DNA from: Candidatus Poseidonia alphae
GTDB taxonomy: Archaea > Thermoplasmatota > Poseidoniia > Poseidoniales > Poseidoniaceae
Direction: 5' to 3'
DNA: 25,099 bases
NCBI GenBank assembly: GCA_002505405.1
Contig: DAVD01000050.1
Coordinates: 3,026 to 28,124, forward strand
Below are positions 1 to 5,894 of the stretch, one piece after another. The translations under genes were made by a program, and so were the position numbers. The notes beneath the pieces were generated by a model. The model was given only the letters and a program-made list of their open reading frames with translations, did no database searches and was not told where the DNA came from. Each line of letters starts with the position of its first letter. Positions within the stretch are counted from its first letter, which is position 1.

Positions 1-4
1 GATT

Positions 5-30
5 CAGTGGGTCGATACAGACGCTACCCA
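5..30 (+). repeat. 26-bp direct repeat, copy 1
   Basis: First of three same-orientation imperfect copies. The shared cores are GTGGGTCG at the left and ACGCTACCC at the right, separated by a variable centre. This copy differs most in the centre (ATACAG where copies 2 and 3 carry TGCTA). It lies 50 bp beyond the stop codon of the DUF2130 gene, and together with copy 2 it brackets that gene. TGGGT and ACCCA at the two ends are complementary, so each unit could fold weakly. Function unknown. Confidence 0.8.
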
Positions 31-56
31 TTGCATTGATGGCTGAGTCAAGGGGT
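26..56. repeat. Imperfect inverted repeat after repeat copy 1
   Basis: ACCCATTG at 26-33 faces CAAGGGGT at 49-56 with one mismatch and a 15-nt loop. The right arm is itself part of the near-palindrome AAGGGGTCCCCTT at 50-62. A similar, perfect hairpin follows repeat copy 3 at 2301-2327, so a stem-loop on the right flank may be part of the repeat unit. It could also act downstream of the leftward gene ending at 81. Confidence 0.4.
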
Positions 57-80
57 CCCCTTAGTATTTGCAAAATCTAT

Positions 81-1394
81 CTATTCGTTTTTGTTTCCTA
101 ATTCCTCGAACTTTGCCTTCATCGTCGGGTTGCCTCTCGTTAACTTCTTGATCGAAAGATCTTGTGTCTTGTTGTTGGCTAGTCTAAGTTGATTATCAGA
201 TGTGGTAAGATGCTGCTTTACCTTCTCTAACTTCACTATTGTTTCATCAATATGCTTTATGGCCTTATCGAAATTTGTTCTTGCCGATATAACATTCTTA
301 CCGAATCCATCTTGGAAATCTAATAACTTATTTTCAAAATTTTCGTAGTCTATATTTTGTGATCTAATGATTGCGAGCTCTTGCCTCATCTCCAAAGATT
401 TTCTTGCTTCATTTCTGATTAATGATAATATTGGGATAAAATTATGTGGTCTTACAACATACATTTTATCATATTTATGAGGAATGTAGCCAATCCCTGA
501 ATTGAATAATTCGTTTTCTGGCTCCAACATAGATACTAGAACTGCATATTCACAATTTTTCTTCTTCCGATCCTTATCCAATTTATCTAAGTGAGATTCG
601 TTAGTTTTTCCTTTAGTTTCTTCCATCTTGTCCTTCATTTCAAACATAATGGAAATAAATTCAACTCCATTTGAATCAAAATCTCGGAAGATATAGTCAC
701 CCTTTGTACCATGCTCTTCATCAACGCCCTTTACACTTTCATTGTCTTTCTCAAAATATGCATATTGAAACGCGCTGGGCCTTAGGATATTGAATTGATT
801 TTCGCACCACAACTCCAGTTTTTCTCCAATTTCTTTAACAGACATTTTCGCTTTCATATCCTTGACCCGCTCAATCTCATCATCCTTAATACGAATGATC
901 TCATCCTTTGCCTGGACTTCAGTTCGATGAGTGTTTTTCAAAGATTGGATTTGAAGGTCTTTCTCAGTATCTGCATTCTTAATGTTGTTATTTAATTCAA
1001 TAATCTCTTTTTCAAGATCTGCCTTTGCCTTTAGTACCGCAATATCTGTTTCGGCAACCGCAGCCTTTCTTTCATTTTTCAGCCTCTCAATTTGTTTATC
1101 TTTATCAAAAATTTCTTTCTGAATAACCTCGATGGATTCTTTTTTAGCAAATTCAATTTCTCTTTCGTGATTGCTGATTTGGTTTAGTAGCGAGGAAATC
1201 TCTTTTTCCTTTTCTGAGATTGCCTCTTTTTTGGTAAGTTCAAGTTGGATCTGATGACTTTTTGAGGCTTCATTAATCCGATTATTTAGTTCATTCTCAA
1301 ATTCCTCGCTCTTTATTTGGTTAACAATCTCTGCATAACCTGCTGCATCCATTTCAAATATCGACTTACATTGAGGGCACTGAACTTCGTTCAT
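81..1394 (-). CDS. DUF2130 family coiled-coil protein, nuclease-like C-terminal domain
   Basis: The 437-aa product starts with a short CPQC zinc-knuckle-like motif (Cys6, Cys9). A long, highly charged coiled coil follows, about residues 25-190. A globular C-terminal half from about residue 190 then matches my recollection of DUF2130 proteins: the segments KLDKDRKKKNCEYAVLVS and YVVRPHNFIPI are typical. GDYIF followed by FEMK resembles the D...ExK spacing of PD-(D/E)XK nucleases, so DNA cleavage or binding is a reasonable but unproven guess. Length fits the family. The gene is markedly AT-rich: bases 301-360 contain 16 G/C of 60, against 31 of 60 at 6901-6960 in katG. It stands alone between direct repeats, which suggests horizontal acquisition. 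The ATG start at 1394 is supported by a TATA-like box about 40 bp upstream. Confidence 0.85.
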   Translation of the reverse strand: MNEVQCPQCKSIFEMDAAGYAEIVNQIKSEEFENELNNRINEASKSHQIQLELTKKEAISEKEKEISSLLNQISNHEREIEFAKKESIEVIQKEIFDKDKQIERLKNERKAAVAETDIAVLKAKADLEKEIIELNNNIKNADTEKDLQIQSLKNTHRTEVQAKDEIIRIKDDEIERVKDMKAKMSVKEIGEKLELWCENQFNILRPSAFQYAYFEKDNESVKGVDEEHGTKGDYIFRDFDSNGVEFISIMFEMKDKMEETKGKTNESHLDKLDKDRKKKNCEYAVLVSMLEPENELFNSGIGYIPHKYDKMYVVRPHNFIPILSLIRNEARKSLEMRQELAIIRSQNIDYENFENKLLDFQDGFGKNVISARTNFDKAIKHIDETIVKLEKVKQHLTTSDNQLRLANNKTQDLSIKKLTRGNPTMKAKFEELGNKNE

Positions 1395-1430
1395 AACCTC
1401 GGTTAATGTTGACGATATTTAAACACCTCG

Positions 1431-1440
1431 CCATATATAG
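1431..1440 (-). promoter_or_regulatory. Candidate TATA box for the DUF2130 gene
   Basis: Read on the minus strand the sequence is TTTCTATATATGG. Its centre is about 42 bp ahead of the ATG at 1394, which would give a transcript with a leader of roughly 15 nt if archaeal TATA-to-start spacing of about 26 bp applies. A second AT-rich stretch (TTTAAATATC on the minus strand, near 1413-1422) is closer to the start and would give an essentially leaderless transcript only if spacing were shorter. Confidence 0.4.
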
Positions 1441-1486
1441 AAATCGTGGATTATCTCCTACTAATAGTATGAGTAATACTCGATTG

Positions 1487-1517
1487 AATCGGATGCATAC
1501 GAAGGGTTCATCCGATT
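1487..1517. repeat. Perfect 9-bp inverted repeat
   Basis: AATCGGATG at 1487-1495 is perfectly complementary in reverse to CATCCGATT at 1509-1517, with a 13-nt loop. It lies between the DUF2130 promoter and repeat copy 2. It may be an operator, part of a mobile element end, or a relic. No protein reads through it convincingly. Confidence 0.6.
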
Positions 1518-1518
1518 A

Positions 1519-1548
1519 CCCATTGTAATCTTATGAGAATGCAATGGG
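1519..1548. repeat. Perfect 7-bp inverted repeat next to repeat copy 2
   Basis: CCCATTG at 1519-1525 pairs with CAATGGG at 1542-1548 with a 16-nt loop. It ends 4 bp before repeat copy 2 begins. The same CCCATTG word occurs at the right edge of repeat copy 1, so the two sites share sequence beyond the 26-bp core. Confidence 0.5.
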
Positions 1549-1552
1549 CTTG

Positions 1553-1578
1553 CAGTGGGTCGGTGCTAACGCTACCCA
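1553..1578 (+). repeat. 26-bp direct repeat, copy 2
   Basis: This copy reads GTGGGTCG, then GTGCTA, then ACGCTACCCA. It matches copy 3 at all but a few positions and copy 1 at both ends. It separates the AT-rich DUF2130 segment from the membrane/zinc-ribbon segment. Confidence 0.8.
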
Positions 1579-1594
1579 TGTATATGCAGGGAAG

Positions 1595-1612
1595 TACAAC
1601 GGCCACGTTGTA
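1595..1612 (-). terminator. Hairpin just after the stop of the membrane/zinc-ribbon gene
   Basis: TACAACG at 1595-1601 and CGTTGTA at 1606-1612 form a perfect 7-bp stem with a 4-nt loop. It begins about 9 nt past the stop codon of the leftward gene ending at 1622. There is no clear T-run on the minus strand after it, so a terminator or 3'-end stabiliser is only a guess. Confidence 0.35.
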
Positions 1613-1621
1613 TATGTTTGA

Positions 1622-2110
1622 CTACAAGTCCACGCCGCAGTTCATGCAGTGCTTGCCTTGTGAGGGCGTCAACACGCCGCAGGTATTGCAGGTATTGTAG
1701 GCATGAAGTTCGAGGACGGCCTTTTGCTTGATCATCACCCAGGCGACCCAGGCATAGGCCACGGTCAGCAGCACGAAAAGTCCAACGACGGCAAAGGTGC
1801 CCAGAGAGAGAAACTGAACACTTAGGGCAAAGGTGAGGAAAACCCCGGCAGTAAATGCATAGACTGGCCATTCCAAGCGCATATTCGGGGCTTCGACTGC
1901 ATCTATTTGATTTGTATTCAGGAATGTGTCACCTTTGTGTATGTATCGGTAGCGAACAAACAGGCCCGCTGTATCATTATCGAGATACCAATCCCCACCT
2001 CCTAATTCAATAACGATGGGTCCTAGGGTGATTTTACAAACACTAATTTTACTGATGCGACTCTTGAGGACACTAAGTGGTGGTATTGCATTTGCCCAGA
2101 TGGAACACAT
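1622..2110 (-). CDS. Small membrane protein with C-terminal zinc ribbon, 5' end disrupted or uncertain
   Basis: Function unknown. The clear part of the product is a beta-rich segment (about residues 31-76, reminiscent of bacterial PH-type domains), two hydrophobic helices (about 83-105 and 107-127), and a C-terminal zinc ribbon with CNTCG and CMNCG pairs (Cys141, Cys144, Cys155, Cys158). The first 27 residues of the longest reading frame are antisense to a convincing protein remnant on the plus strand, so the 2110 start is doubtful. No ATG, GTG or TTG occurs in frame until Met77 (base 1882), which would drop the beta-rich part. I infer that the gene lost its original 5' end at a recombination junction near 2027. 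It is bracketed by repeat copies 2 and 3. Confidence 0.6.
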   Translation of the reverse strand: MCSIWANAIPPLSVLKSRISKISVCKITLGPIVIELGGGDWYLDNDTAGLFVRYRYIHKGDTFLNTNQIDAVEAPNMRLEWPVYAFTAGVFLTFALSVQFLSLGTFAVVGLFVLLTVAYAWVAWVMIKQKAVLELHAYNTCNTCGVLTPSQGKHCMNCGVDL

Positions 2111-2149
2111 TCAGAAGACAATGATGAAACTTGTGAAAACAATTTGTAA
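2027..2149 (+). pseudogene. 3' remnant of a pentapeptide-repeat-like gene
   Basis: An open frame on the plus strand with no start codon translates after an in-frame TAG (2024-2026) to GDFTNTNFTDATLEDTKWW, then CICPDGTHSEDNDETCENNL and a TAA. The first part has pentapeptide periodicity (N-F-T / A-T-L at every fifth residue). The Cys- and Asp-rich tail looks like a real C-terminus rather than random sequence. Only about 40 codons remain; the rest of the gene is absent. It overlaps, on the opposite strand, the dubious N-terminus of the membrane/zinc-ribbon gene, so this position looks like a deletion or recombination join between two truncated genes. Confidence 0.5.
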
Positions 2150-2279
2150 TGTTAAAATGCATTGAGACAATGCCAACTGCGAACTTCCCCCCGCCATGGT
2201 AGTTGTATCCTATCATACCATTTGGCATCTTGAAGTCGGAAGAAGAACCCATACAACACCCCTCTGTTGGATGGGTATG

Positions 2280-2305
2280 CTGTGGGTCGCTGCTAACGCT
2301 ACCCC
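2280..2305 (+). repeat. 26-bp direct repeat, copy 3
   Basis: The copy reads C, TGTGGGTCG, then CTGCTA, then ACGCTACCCC. It lies 38 bp upstream of the glutathione S-transferase start and closes the second repeat-bounded segment (1579-2279). Its right end runs into a perfect 8-bp stem-loop. Confidence 0.8.
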
Positions 2306-2327
2306 TTCCAAGGCTTAATGAAGGGGT
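2301..2327 (+). repeat. Perfect 8-bp stem-loop upstream of the GST gene
   Basis: ACCCCTTC at 2301-2308 pairs with GAAGGGGT at 2320-2327 around an 11-nt loop. It overlaps the end of repeat copy 3 and ends 16 nt before the GST start, so if it is transcribed it sits in the GST 5' leader. It may belong to the repeat unit (compare 26-56) rather than to GST regulation. Confidence 0.55.
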
Positions 2328-2343
2328 GGAGCGGCGGAAAAAC

Positions 2344-3009
2344 ATGCACGAAATCATTTATTTTGCATCCCCTGGTTTTGCTGAATCGTCTCGTTTTTGC
2401 CTCGAACTGTCTGGGGTTGAATGGAAGAATACCGTCGTTGACTGGGACGGTTATAAAGAAATTAAAAAGTCCGGAATTTTACCTTACGGTTATTTGCCGA
2501 TCATAAAAACTCCAAACGGAGTCATCGCTGAATCCAATGCATTGCTGCGTTACACGGGCGCACTCGCAGGACTCGAACCAAAAGACATCCATGTGAGGGC
2601 AAAGGTGGATGAATTGATTGAGGTTATCAACGGCTGGAGAGAGTATTTTATCCCAACGTTTGGAATTGAAAATTTGGATGAAAAAATCGCTGCTCGCCAA
2701 GCGATGTTCGTAGAAGGTGGGAGCATGGACGTTGCCCTCAAACTCATCTCTTCTGTTTACGCTGAATCAAAAACAGGTTGGCTCGCCAATACAGAATCCA
2801 TGTCAATTGCCGACGTTAAGGCCTTTATTGACACCTTTATGTTGTTCTCCGGACAATTTGATGGTATTACGAAGGACCTTCTCGAAAACTACCCGCTTCT
2901 TATGCAATTCCATGATTGGATGGCGAACGACGAACGGGTAAAGACGTACTATGCTGACGCTGATGAATTGCGCTGGGTGTTCAAGCCCGACGCTTTCAAC
3001 ATGCTGTGA
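2344..3009 (+). CDS. Glutathione S-transferase-like protein
   Basis: The 221-aa product has the two-domain soluble GST layout. The N-terminal thioredoxin-like part carries Tyr6 (YFASPGFAESSRF, the catalytic Tyr position of sigma/alpha-like classes), a cis-proline in LPIIKT (Pro52) and the glutathione-gamma-glutamyl contact motif ESNALLRY (Glu63-Ser64). An all-helical C-terminal domain follows from about residue 85. Length is normal. I chose the ATG at 2344 because the fold begins there; the frame upstream runs through the repeat and stem-loop. Most archaea make little or no glutathione, so the thiol substrate is unclear. Together with the adjoining repeat this suggests acquisition. The gene converges on the leftward membrane gene with an 11-bp gap. 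Confidence 0.85.
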   Translation: MHEIIYFASPGFAESSRFCLELSGVEWKNTVVDWDGYKEIKKSGILPYGYLPIIKTPNGVIAESNALLRYTGALAGLEPKDIHVRAKVDELIEVINGWREYFIPTFGIENLDEKIAARQAMFVEGGSMDVALKLISSVYAESKTGWLANTESMSIADVKAFIDTFMLFSGQFDGITKDLLENYPLLMQFHDWMANDERVKTYYADADELRWVFKPDAFNML

Positions 3010-3020
3010 ACGGTACTGCT

Positions 3021-4370
3021 TCAAAGCGTCATGAGCCATGCAACGCCGCTGAACAAGGCGAGAATAAGCGACGGCAGATAGGCCGATGGGGCGCTTTCTG
3101 AATTGGCTAAAGCCAATATTTCTGAACCGCGGTGAACCATGACTTTGTGCCCTGGCTCTTCACCTTCTTTGGTCAGCATAACAAGCGATGGCGCAATGGT
3201 TTTATCGACCGGTTGCTGTTCAAGTTCTGCGTTCGTTTTTGGACGTGCATAGCAATGCGAGAAGAAGGGGTCACCAATACTCCAGCCGTTTGACTTCCAC
3301 TCATGTGATGCCCTCAGGCTACGTACTTTTCCGCTAGGGCGGCTTCGAGTATTCCAGAGGCTTCGATCTTCATCACTCCATGAGCCTGTGCTTGGTGCTT
3401 TACCAACTGAAAACAAATCGGACTCAACGGCGACTCCTCCTGTTCCGTCGTGAACCAAAGCGAGTGCTCCTCCATCGTCGTTGCGAATTCTACGGTAATC
3501 GCTACGGCTTTTCCATTCACCAGATATGTTTCCTTCGTCGTCTTTAGTCTCAACGTATTCTTCCCACTTGAACAGATGCCCGTACTCCCAATACCAATCC
3601 AGTTGACCGTAAACGATTTTCTTTCGGTCTCCATCAACCGCAATCGGTGGAACCCATCCGTTGGCAAGACGGGGGCGGAGTTGTCCAAATACTTCGACAC
3701 CGCCCATTGGAAGGCCCTGCATGGATGATGTTGCGAGATCGCTGATGCGCATCGTCTTCCTGCGACGGAAGAATTGGATCACCAAAATCAGCAGAGCGAT
3801 AGCAACGCCTGCTCGTGCTGGGTCAACTTCATCGTACTTTTCTACGGCCAGATAAACAAAAATCCCCGCAGCAAAGCTTTGGATGAGTCTGAGCATTGAA
3901 TACATGGTGAACGTTGCCGGAACGGGTGTGCCGAGTTTTCGAGGATGTTCGGCCAACATTCCGCCATCATCTGGACTATGGGGTGAAGCAAGGTTCCATT
4001 CCGAAATTTGAGGGGGGTTAAGTATCCAGCCTTCGTTTTCAGTCCCTTTGCTCGGCTGTGTTTTTTCTTGATTCGGCCCCGTTGCATAATGAACATCCGT
4101 TCCCCCGGGTGAAAGGTTTCGCAAATTACGAACCACGATCACAACGGCTGAGGGGAAGGAAGCTGCTAACATATATCCGAAGAAATAGATGACTACAGCC
4201 AGGGCGAGTGGGTTGTAAGGCGAAAGGCCGAACAGAATTCCTAAGGCAGAAAGAGCAAGACCAAATACAAATAAAAGCCACCGGGATAATCCGAAGGGGA
4301 AGTTGAAATCAAAGAAGGTTGGTTCAAGGGCAGGTGCAAGAATTTCTCGTACTTTTGCTTCGTCGGCCAT
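3021..4370 (-). CDS. Unknown multi-pass membrane protein
   Basis: The 449-aa product is not recognised. Two hydrophobic helices lie near the N-terminus (about 30-50 and 55-80), a Pro/Asn-rich soluble stretch follows, two more helices lie at about 157-177 and 186-202, then a large soluble region of about 220 residues rich in Trp, Asp and Gly, and a final helix at 430-449. The long soluble part has paired Tyr/Trp strands (LDWYWEYGHLFKWEEY), as in a beta-sheet domain, possibly facing one side of the membrane. The ATG at 4370 is preferred to the in-frame start at 4451 because the extra 27 residues are basic and would overlap the candidate promoter. It is transcribed divergently from the next membrane gene. 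Confidence 0.7.
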   Translation of the reverse strand: MADEAKVREILAPALEPTFFDFNFPFGLSRWLLFVFGLALSALGILFGLSPYNPLALAVVIYFFGYMLAASFPSAVVIVVRNLRNLSPGGTDVHYATGPNQEKTQPSKGTENEGWILNPPQISEWNLASPHSPDDGGMLAEHPRKLGTPVPATFTMYSMLRLIQSFAAGIFVYLAVEKYDEVDPARAGVAIALLILVIQFFRRRKTMRISDLATSSMQGLPMGGVEVFGQLRPRLANGWVPPIAVDGDRKKIVYGQLDWYWEYGHLFKWEEYVETKDDEGNISGEWKSRSDYRRIRNDDGGALALVHDGTGGVAVESDLFSVGKAPSTGSWSDEDRSLWNTRSRPSGKVRSLRASHEWKSNGWSIGDPFFSHCYARPKTNAELEQQPVDKTIAPSLVMLTKEGEEPGHKVMVHRGSEILALANSESAPSAYLPSLILALFSGVAWLMTL

Positions 4371-4423
4371 GAAGCCTGTTTTGTTCCCTCCCTTTTCCCT
4401 CTTGGGGTAAAAACGGTGGTTTT

Positions 4424-4432
4424 CATATATTC
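4424..4432 (-). promoter_or_regulatory. Candidate TATA box for the leftward membrane gene
   Basis: On the minus strand the sequence reads AAAGAATATATGAAAACC. It lies about 58 bp ahead of the ATG at 4370, which predicts a leader near 30 nt. Positions are by eye. Confidence 0.35.
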
Positions 4433-4440
4433 TTTGAAAC

Positions 4441-4450
4441 AATAAATACA
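4441..4450 (+). promoter_or_regulatory. Candidate TATA box for the rightward membrane gene
   Basis: AATAAATACA is preceded by GAAAC, a plausible BRE-like element. Transcription would begin near 4470, which is downstream of the TTG at 4464. This supports the ATG at 4488 as the true start of the next gene. Confidence 0.35.
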
Positions 4451-4487
4451 ACCGCTTCTTAGGTTGGTTGTGGTTGATGCTGAAGAA

Positions 4488-5120
4488 ATGGGGTTAACCC
4501 TTCTGGATAACGTCGTGGAGGGGGGGCTCGCTTATGCTGCCCTCATCTTGGCGTTTTCACTCCTTTTGTTTATACAAGGTGCAAAGAGACTCCCGTTTAC
4601 GATGGGGACGACGGGTTTTGTCGTTGGTTACGGGATGTCGTACCAATTTACCGACCAGTTCAATCGGTTGGGAATATCTCTTAATGACGCTCAATTTCAA
4701 CTCCTGTGCGGGATTGTCCTGGGGGTTGCCGCCATCAGCGTAACACAAATCGCCTCGCGATTTCTCGCTGCTGGAATGGTTTATCTCGCTGTCACACGTC
4801 TTATCTCAGTTGGAGATACTTACGGATACGACTTTGAGGGGGACACGTTTTTATCTGGGATTTTAACGCTAATAGCCCTCATTTTCAGTTTCTCATTCCG
4901 CCGCCTCATACCCGCTGTTCTTGCTGCGGTTATGGGTTCGGTTGGAATTCTCTTTTCGGCCTACTTGTTCATGGGATGGGATATTTATCGATTGGATGGA
5001 AGTTCGATTGATGTGTATCTCTCAATACCGTTCATCATCGGAAGTTGTTACATCCAATTCAAGTATTTCATGAACGACGACGAAACGCTGGATGAAGAAG
5101 AAAAGGATTACGATTTTTAA
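4488..5120 (+). CDS. Unknown polytopic membrane protein
   Basis: The 210-aa product is almost entirely hydrophobic, with about six to seven predicted helices (for example LAYAALILAFSLLLFIQG, FQLLCGIVLGVAAISVTQI, FLSGILTLIALIFSFSF and LIPAVLAAVMGSVGILFSAY) and a short acidic cytoplasmic-type tail DDETLDEEEKDYDF. I do not recognise a transporter signature. The ATG at 4488 is preferred over the TTG at 4464 because the candidate TATA box would place the transcript start between them. It is followed by a strong hairpin overlapping its stop codon, so it is probably a single-gene unit rather than part of an operon with the SDR gene. Confidence 0.7.
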   Translation: MGLTLLDNVVEGGLAYAALILAFSLLLFIQGAKRLPFTMGTTGFVVGYGMSYQFTDQFNRLGISLNDAQFQLLCGIVLGVAAISVTQIASRFLAAGMVYLAVTRLISVGDTYGYDFEGDTFLSGILTLIALIFSFSFRRLIPAVLAAVMGSVGILFSAYLFMGWDIYRLDGSSIDVYLSIPFIIGSCYIQFKYFMNDDETLDEEEKDYDF

Positions 5121-5144
5121 TCGGTCAATCCTTATTGGCCGATT
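5119..5144 (+). terminator. Terminator-like hairpin
   Basis: AATCGGTCAA at 5119-5128 pairs with TTGGCCGATT at 5135-5144 through a 6-nt loop: nine Watson-Crick pairs and one G-U pair, followed by TGATTTG. It overlaps the TAA of the membrane protein gene and precedes the SDR start at 5160. Archaeal termination depends mostly on T-rich stretches, so the hairpin may instead stabilise the 3' end. Confidence 0.55.
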
Positions 5145-5159
5145 TGATTTGCCCAACCC

Positions 5160-5837
5160 ATGAAGGTCGCTGTTGTCACGGGTGCTAACCGCGGAATAGG
5201 TTTTGAACTTACGCGGCAACTCTTGGATTCTGGTTATGCCGTACATGCAACCTATCGGAGCAACATGGGCGGACTGCAAGGTGTTCATCACCAAAACTTG
5301 ACCGTACACAAGACGGATGTATGTTCCGTGGAAGATGTCGCCAGTCTCATGAAATCAGTTGGGCCGCAGGTCGATCTTCTCGTTAACAATGCAGGCGTTG
5401 CGGATGGGAGGTGGGCGTCTATATCGGAAATTGACCTCGAGCATGCGGCGAGGGTGTTTGAAGTCAATGCCTTTGCACCTGTGCGGGTTACGCAGCATGC
5501 ATTGCCTTTACTTGAAAAAAGTGGGTCGAGCACCGTGGTAATGGTATCGAGTCTTATGGCCTCCATCGATGATTGTAAAAGCGGTAAGTCGTATGCGTAC
5601 AGAGCATCAAAGACGGCCCTTAACATGTTTGCGATGTCGATGAAAAATGAGCTTGCCGCAATCGGTTCTTCACTCCTAATCCTCCATCCCGGCTGGGTTG
5701 AGACCGACATGGGTGGGCCTCGGGCGCCGTTAACGCCTGAAGAAAGCGTCCATGGGATTGTTAAACGGATCAAAGAGCAAGATATGGCCATGAGTGGACG
5801 ATTTGTTCAGTACGACGGAACCGCATTACCGTGGTGA
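5160..5837 (+). CDS. Short-chain dehydrogenase/reductase (SDR)
   Basis: The 225-aa NAD(P)-dependent oxidoreductase is of classical SDR type. The visible motifs are the cofactor glycine motif TGANRGIG (7-14), the NNAG motif (76-79), a structural Asn at 103, catalytic Ser at about 130-131 (VMVSSLMAS) and YRASK with Tyr147 and Lys151. The PGWVETDMGG stretch after the active site is typical of the C-factor/sniffer-like subgroup. Substrate cannot be predicted. The length is at the short end of the family, but all catalytic positions are present. The gene sits 39 bp after the preceding membrane gene and 57 bp before katG, with a TATA-like box in the latter gap. Confidence 0.9.
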   Translation: MKVAVVTGANRGIGFELTRQLLDSGYAVHATYRSNMGGLQGVHHQNLTVHKTDVCSVEDVASLMKSVGPQVDLLVNNAGVADGRWASISEIDLEHAARVFEVNAFAPVRVTQHALPLLEKSGSSTVVMVSSLMASIDDCKSGKSYAYRASKTALNMFAMSMKNELAAIGSSLLILHPGWVETDMGGPRAPLTPEESVHGIVKRIKEQDMAMSGRFVQYDGTALPW

Positions 5838-5847
5838 ATAAAAAAAC
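5838..5847 (+). promoter_or_regulatory. Candidate TATA box for katG
   Basis: An AATAAAAAAAC tract overlaps the SDR stop region, about 53 bp ahead of the katG ATG at 5895. It would place the transcript start near 5868. GAGG at 5884-5887 is a plausible ribosome-binding site 7 nt before that ATG. The tract is also the loop of a 6-bp inverted repeat (GGTGAA 5833-5838 / TTCACC 5849-5854), which could be an operator. Confidence 0.35.
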
Positions 5848-5894
5848 CTTCACCTTGATATGGTACGGAGGTTTCCGGCAAATGAGGCCGGGCT

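Noticed and set aside
1572..1871. 99-aa minus-strand frame with several Cys residues
   Set aside because: It overlaps the zinc-ribbon membrane gene in another frame and has no membrane or domain logic; shadow of the real gene.
5..2305. CRISPR array or integron attC sites as explanation for the 26-bp repeats
   Set aside because: Only three copies, about 0.7-1.5 kb apart, so not CRISPR. The sequence lacks the attC core pair (RYYYAAC and GTTRRRY in the right places), and no integrase or Cas gene is present.
2073..2357. 94-aa minus-strand frame across repeat copy 3
   Set aside because: It runs through the repeat, the stem-loop and antisense to the pentapeptide remnant; low-complexity, no family features.
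2344..3009. GST start at 2203
   Set aside because: The extra 47 residues are encoded by the repeat and hairpin and do not resemble a GST N-terminus; the fold starts at 2344.
5288..5791. 167-aa frame antisense to the SDR gene
   Set aside because: The opposite frame holds all SDR motifs; the antisense frame is a by-product.
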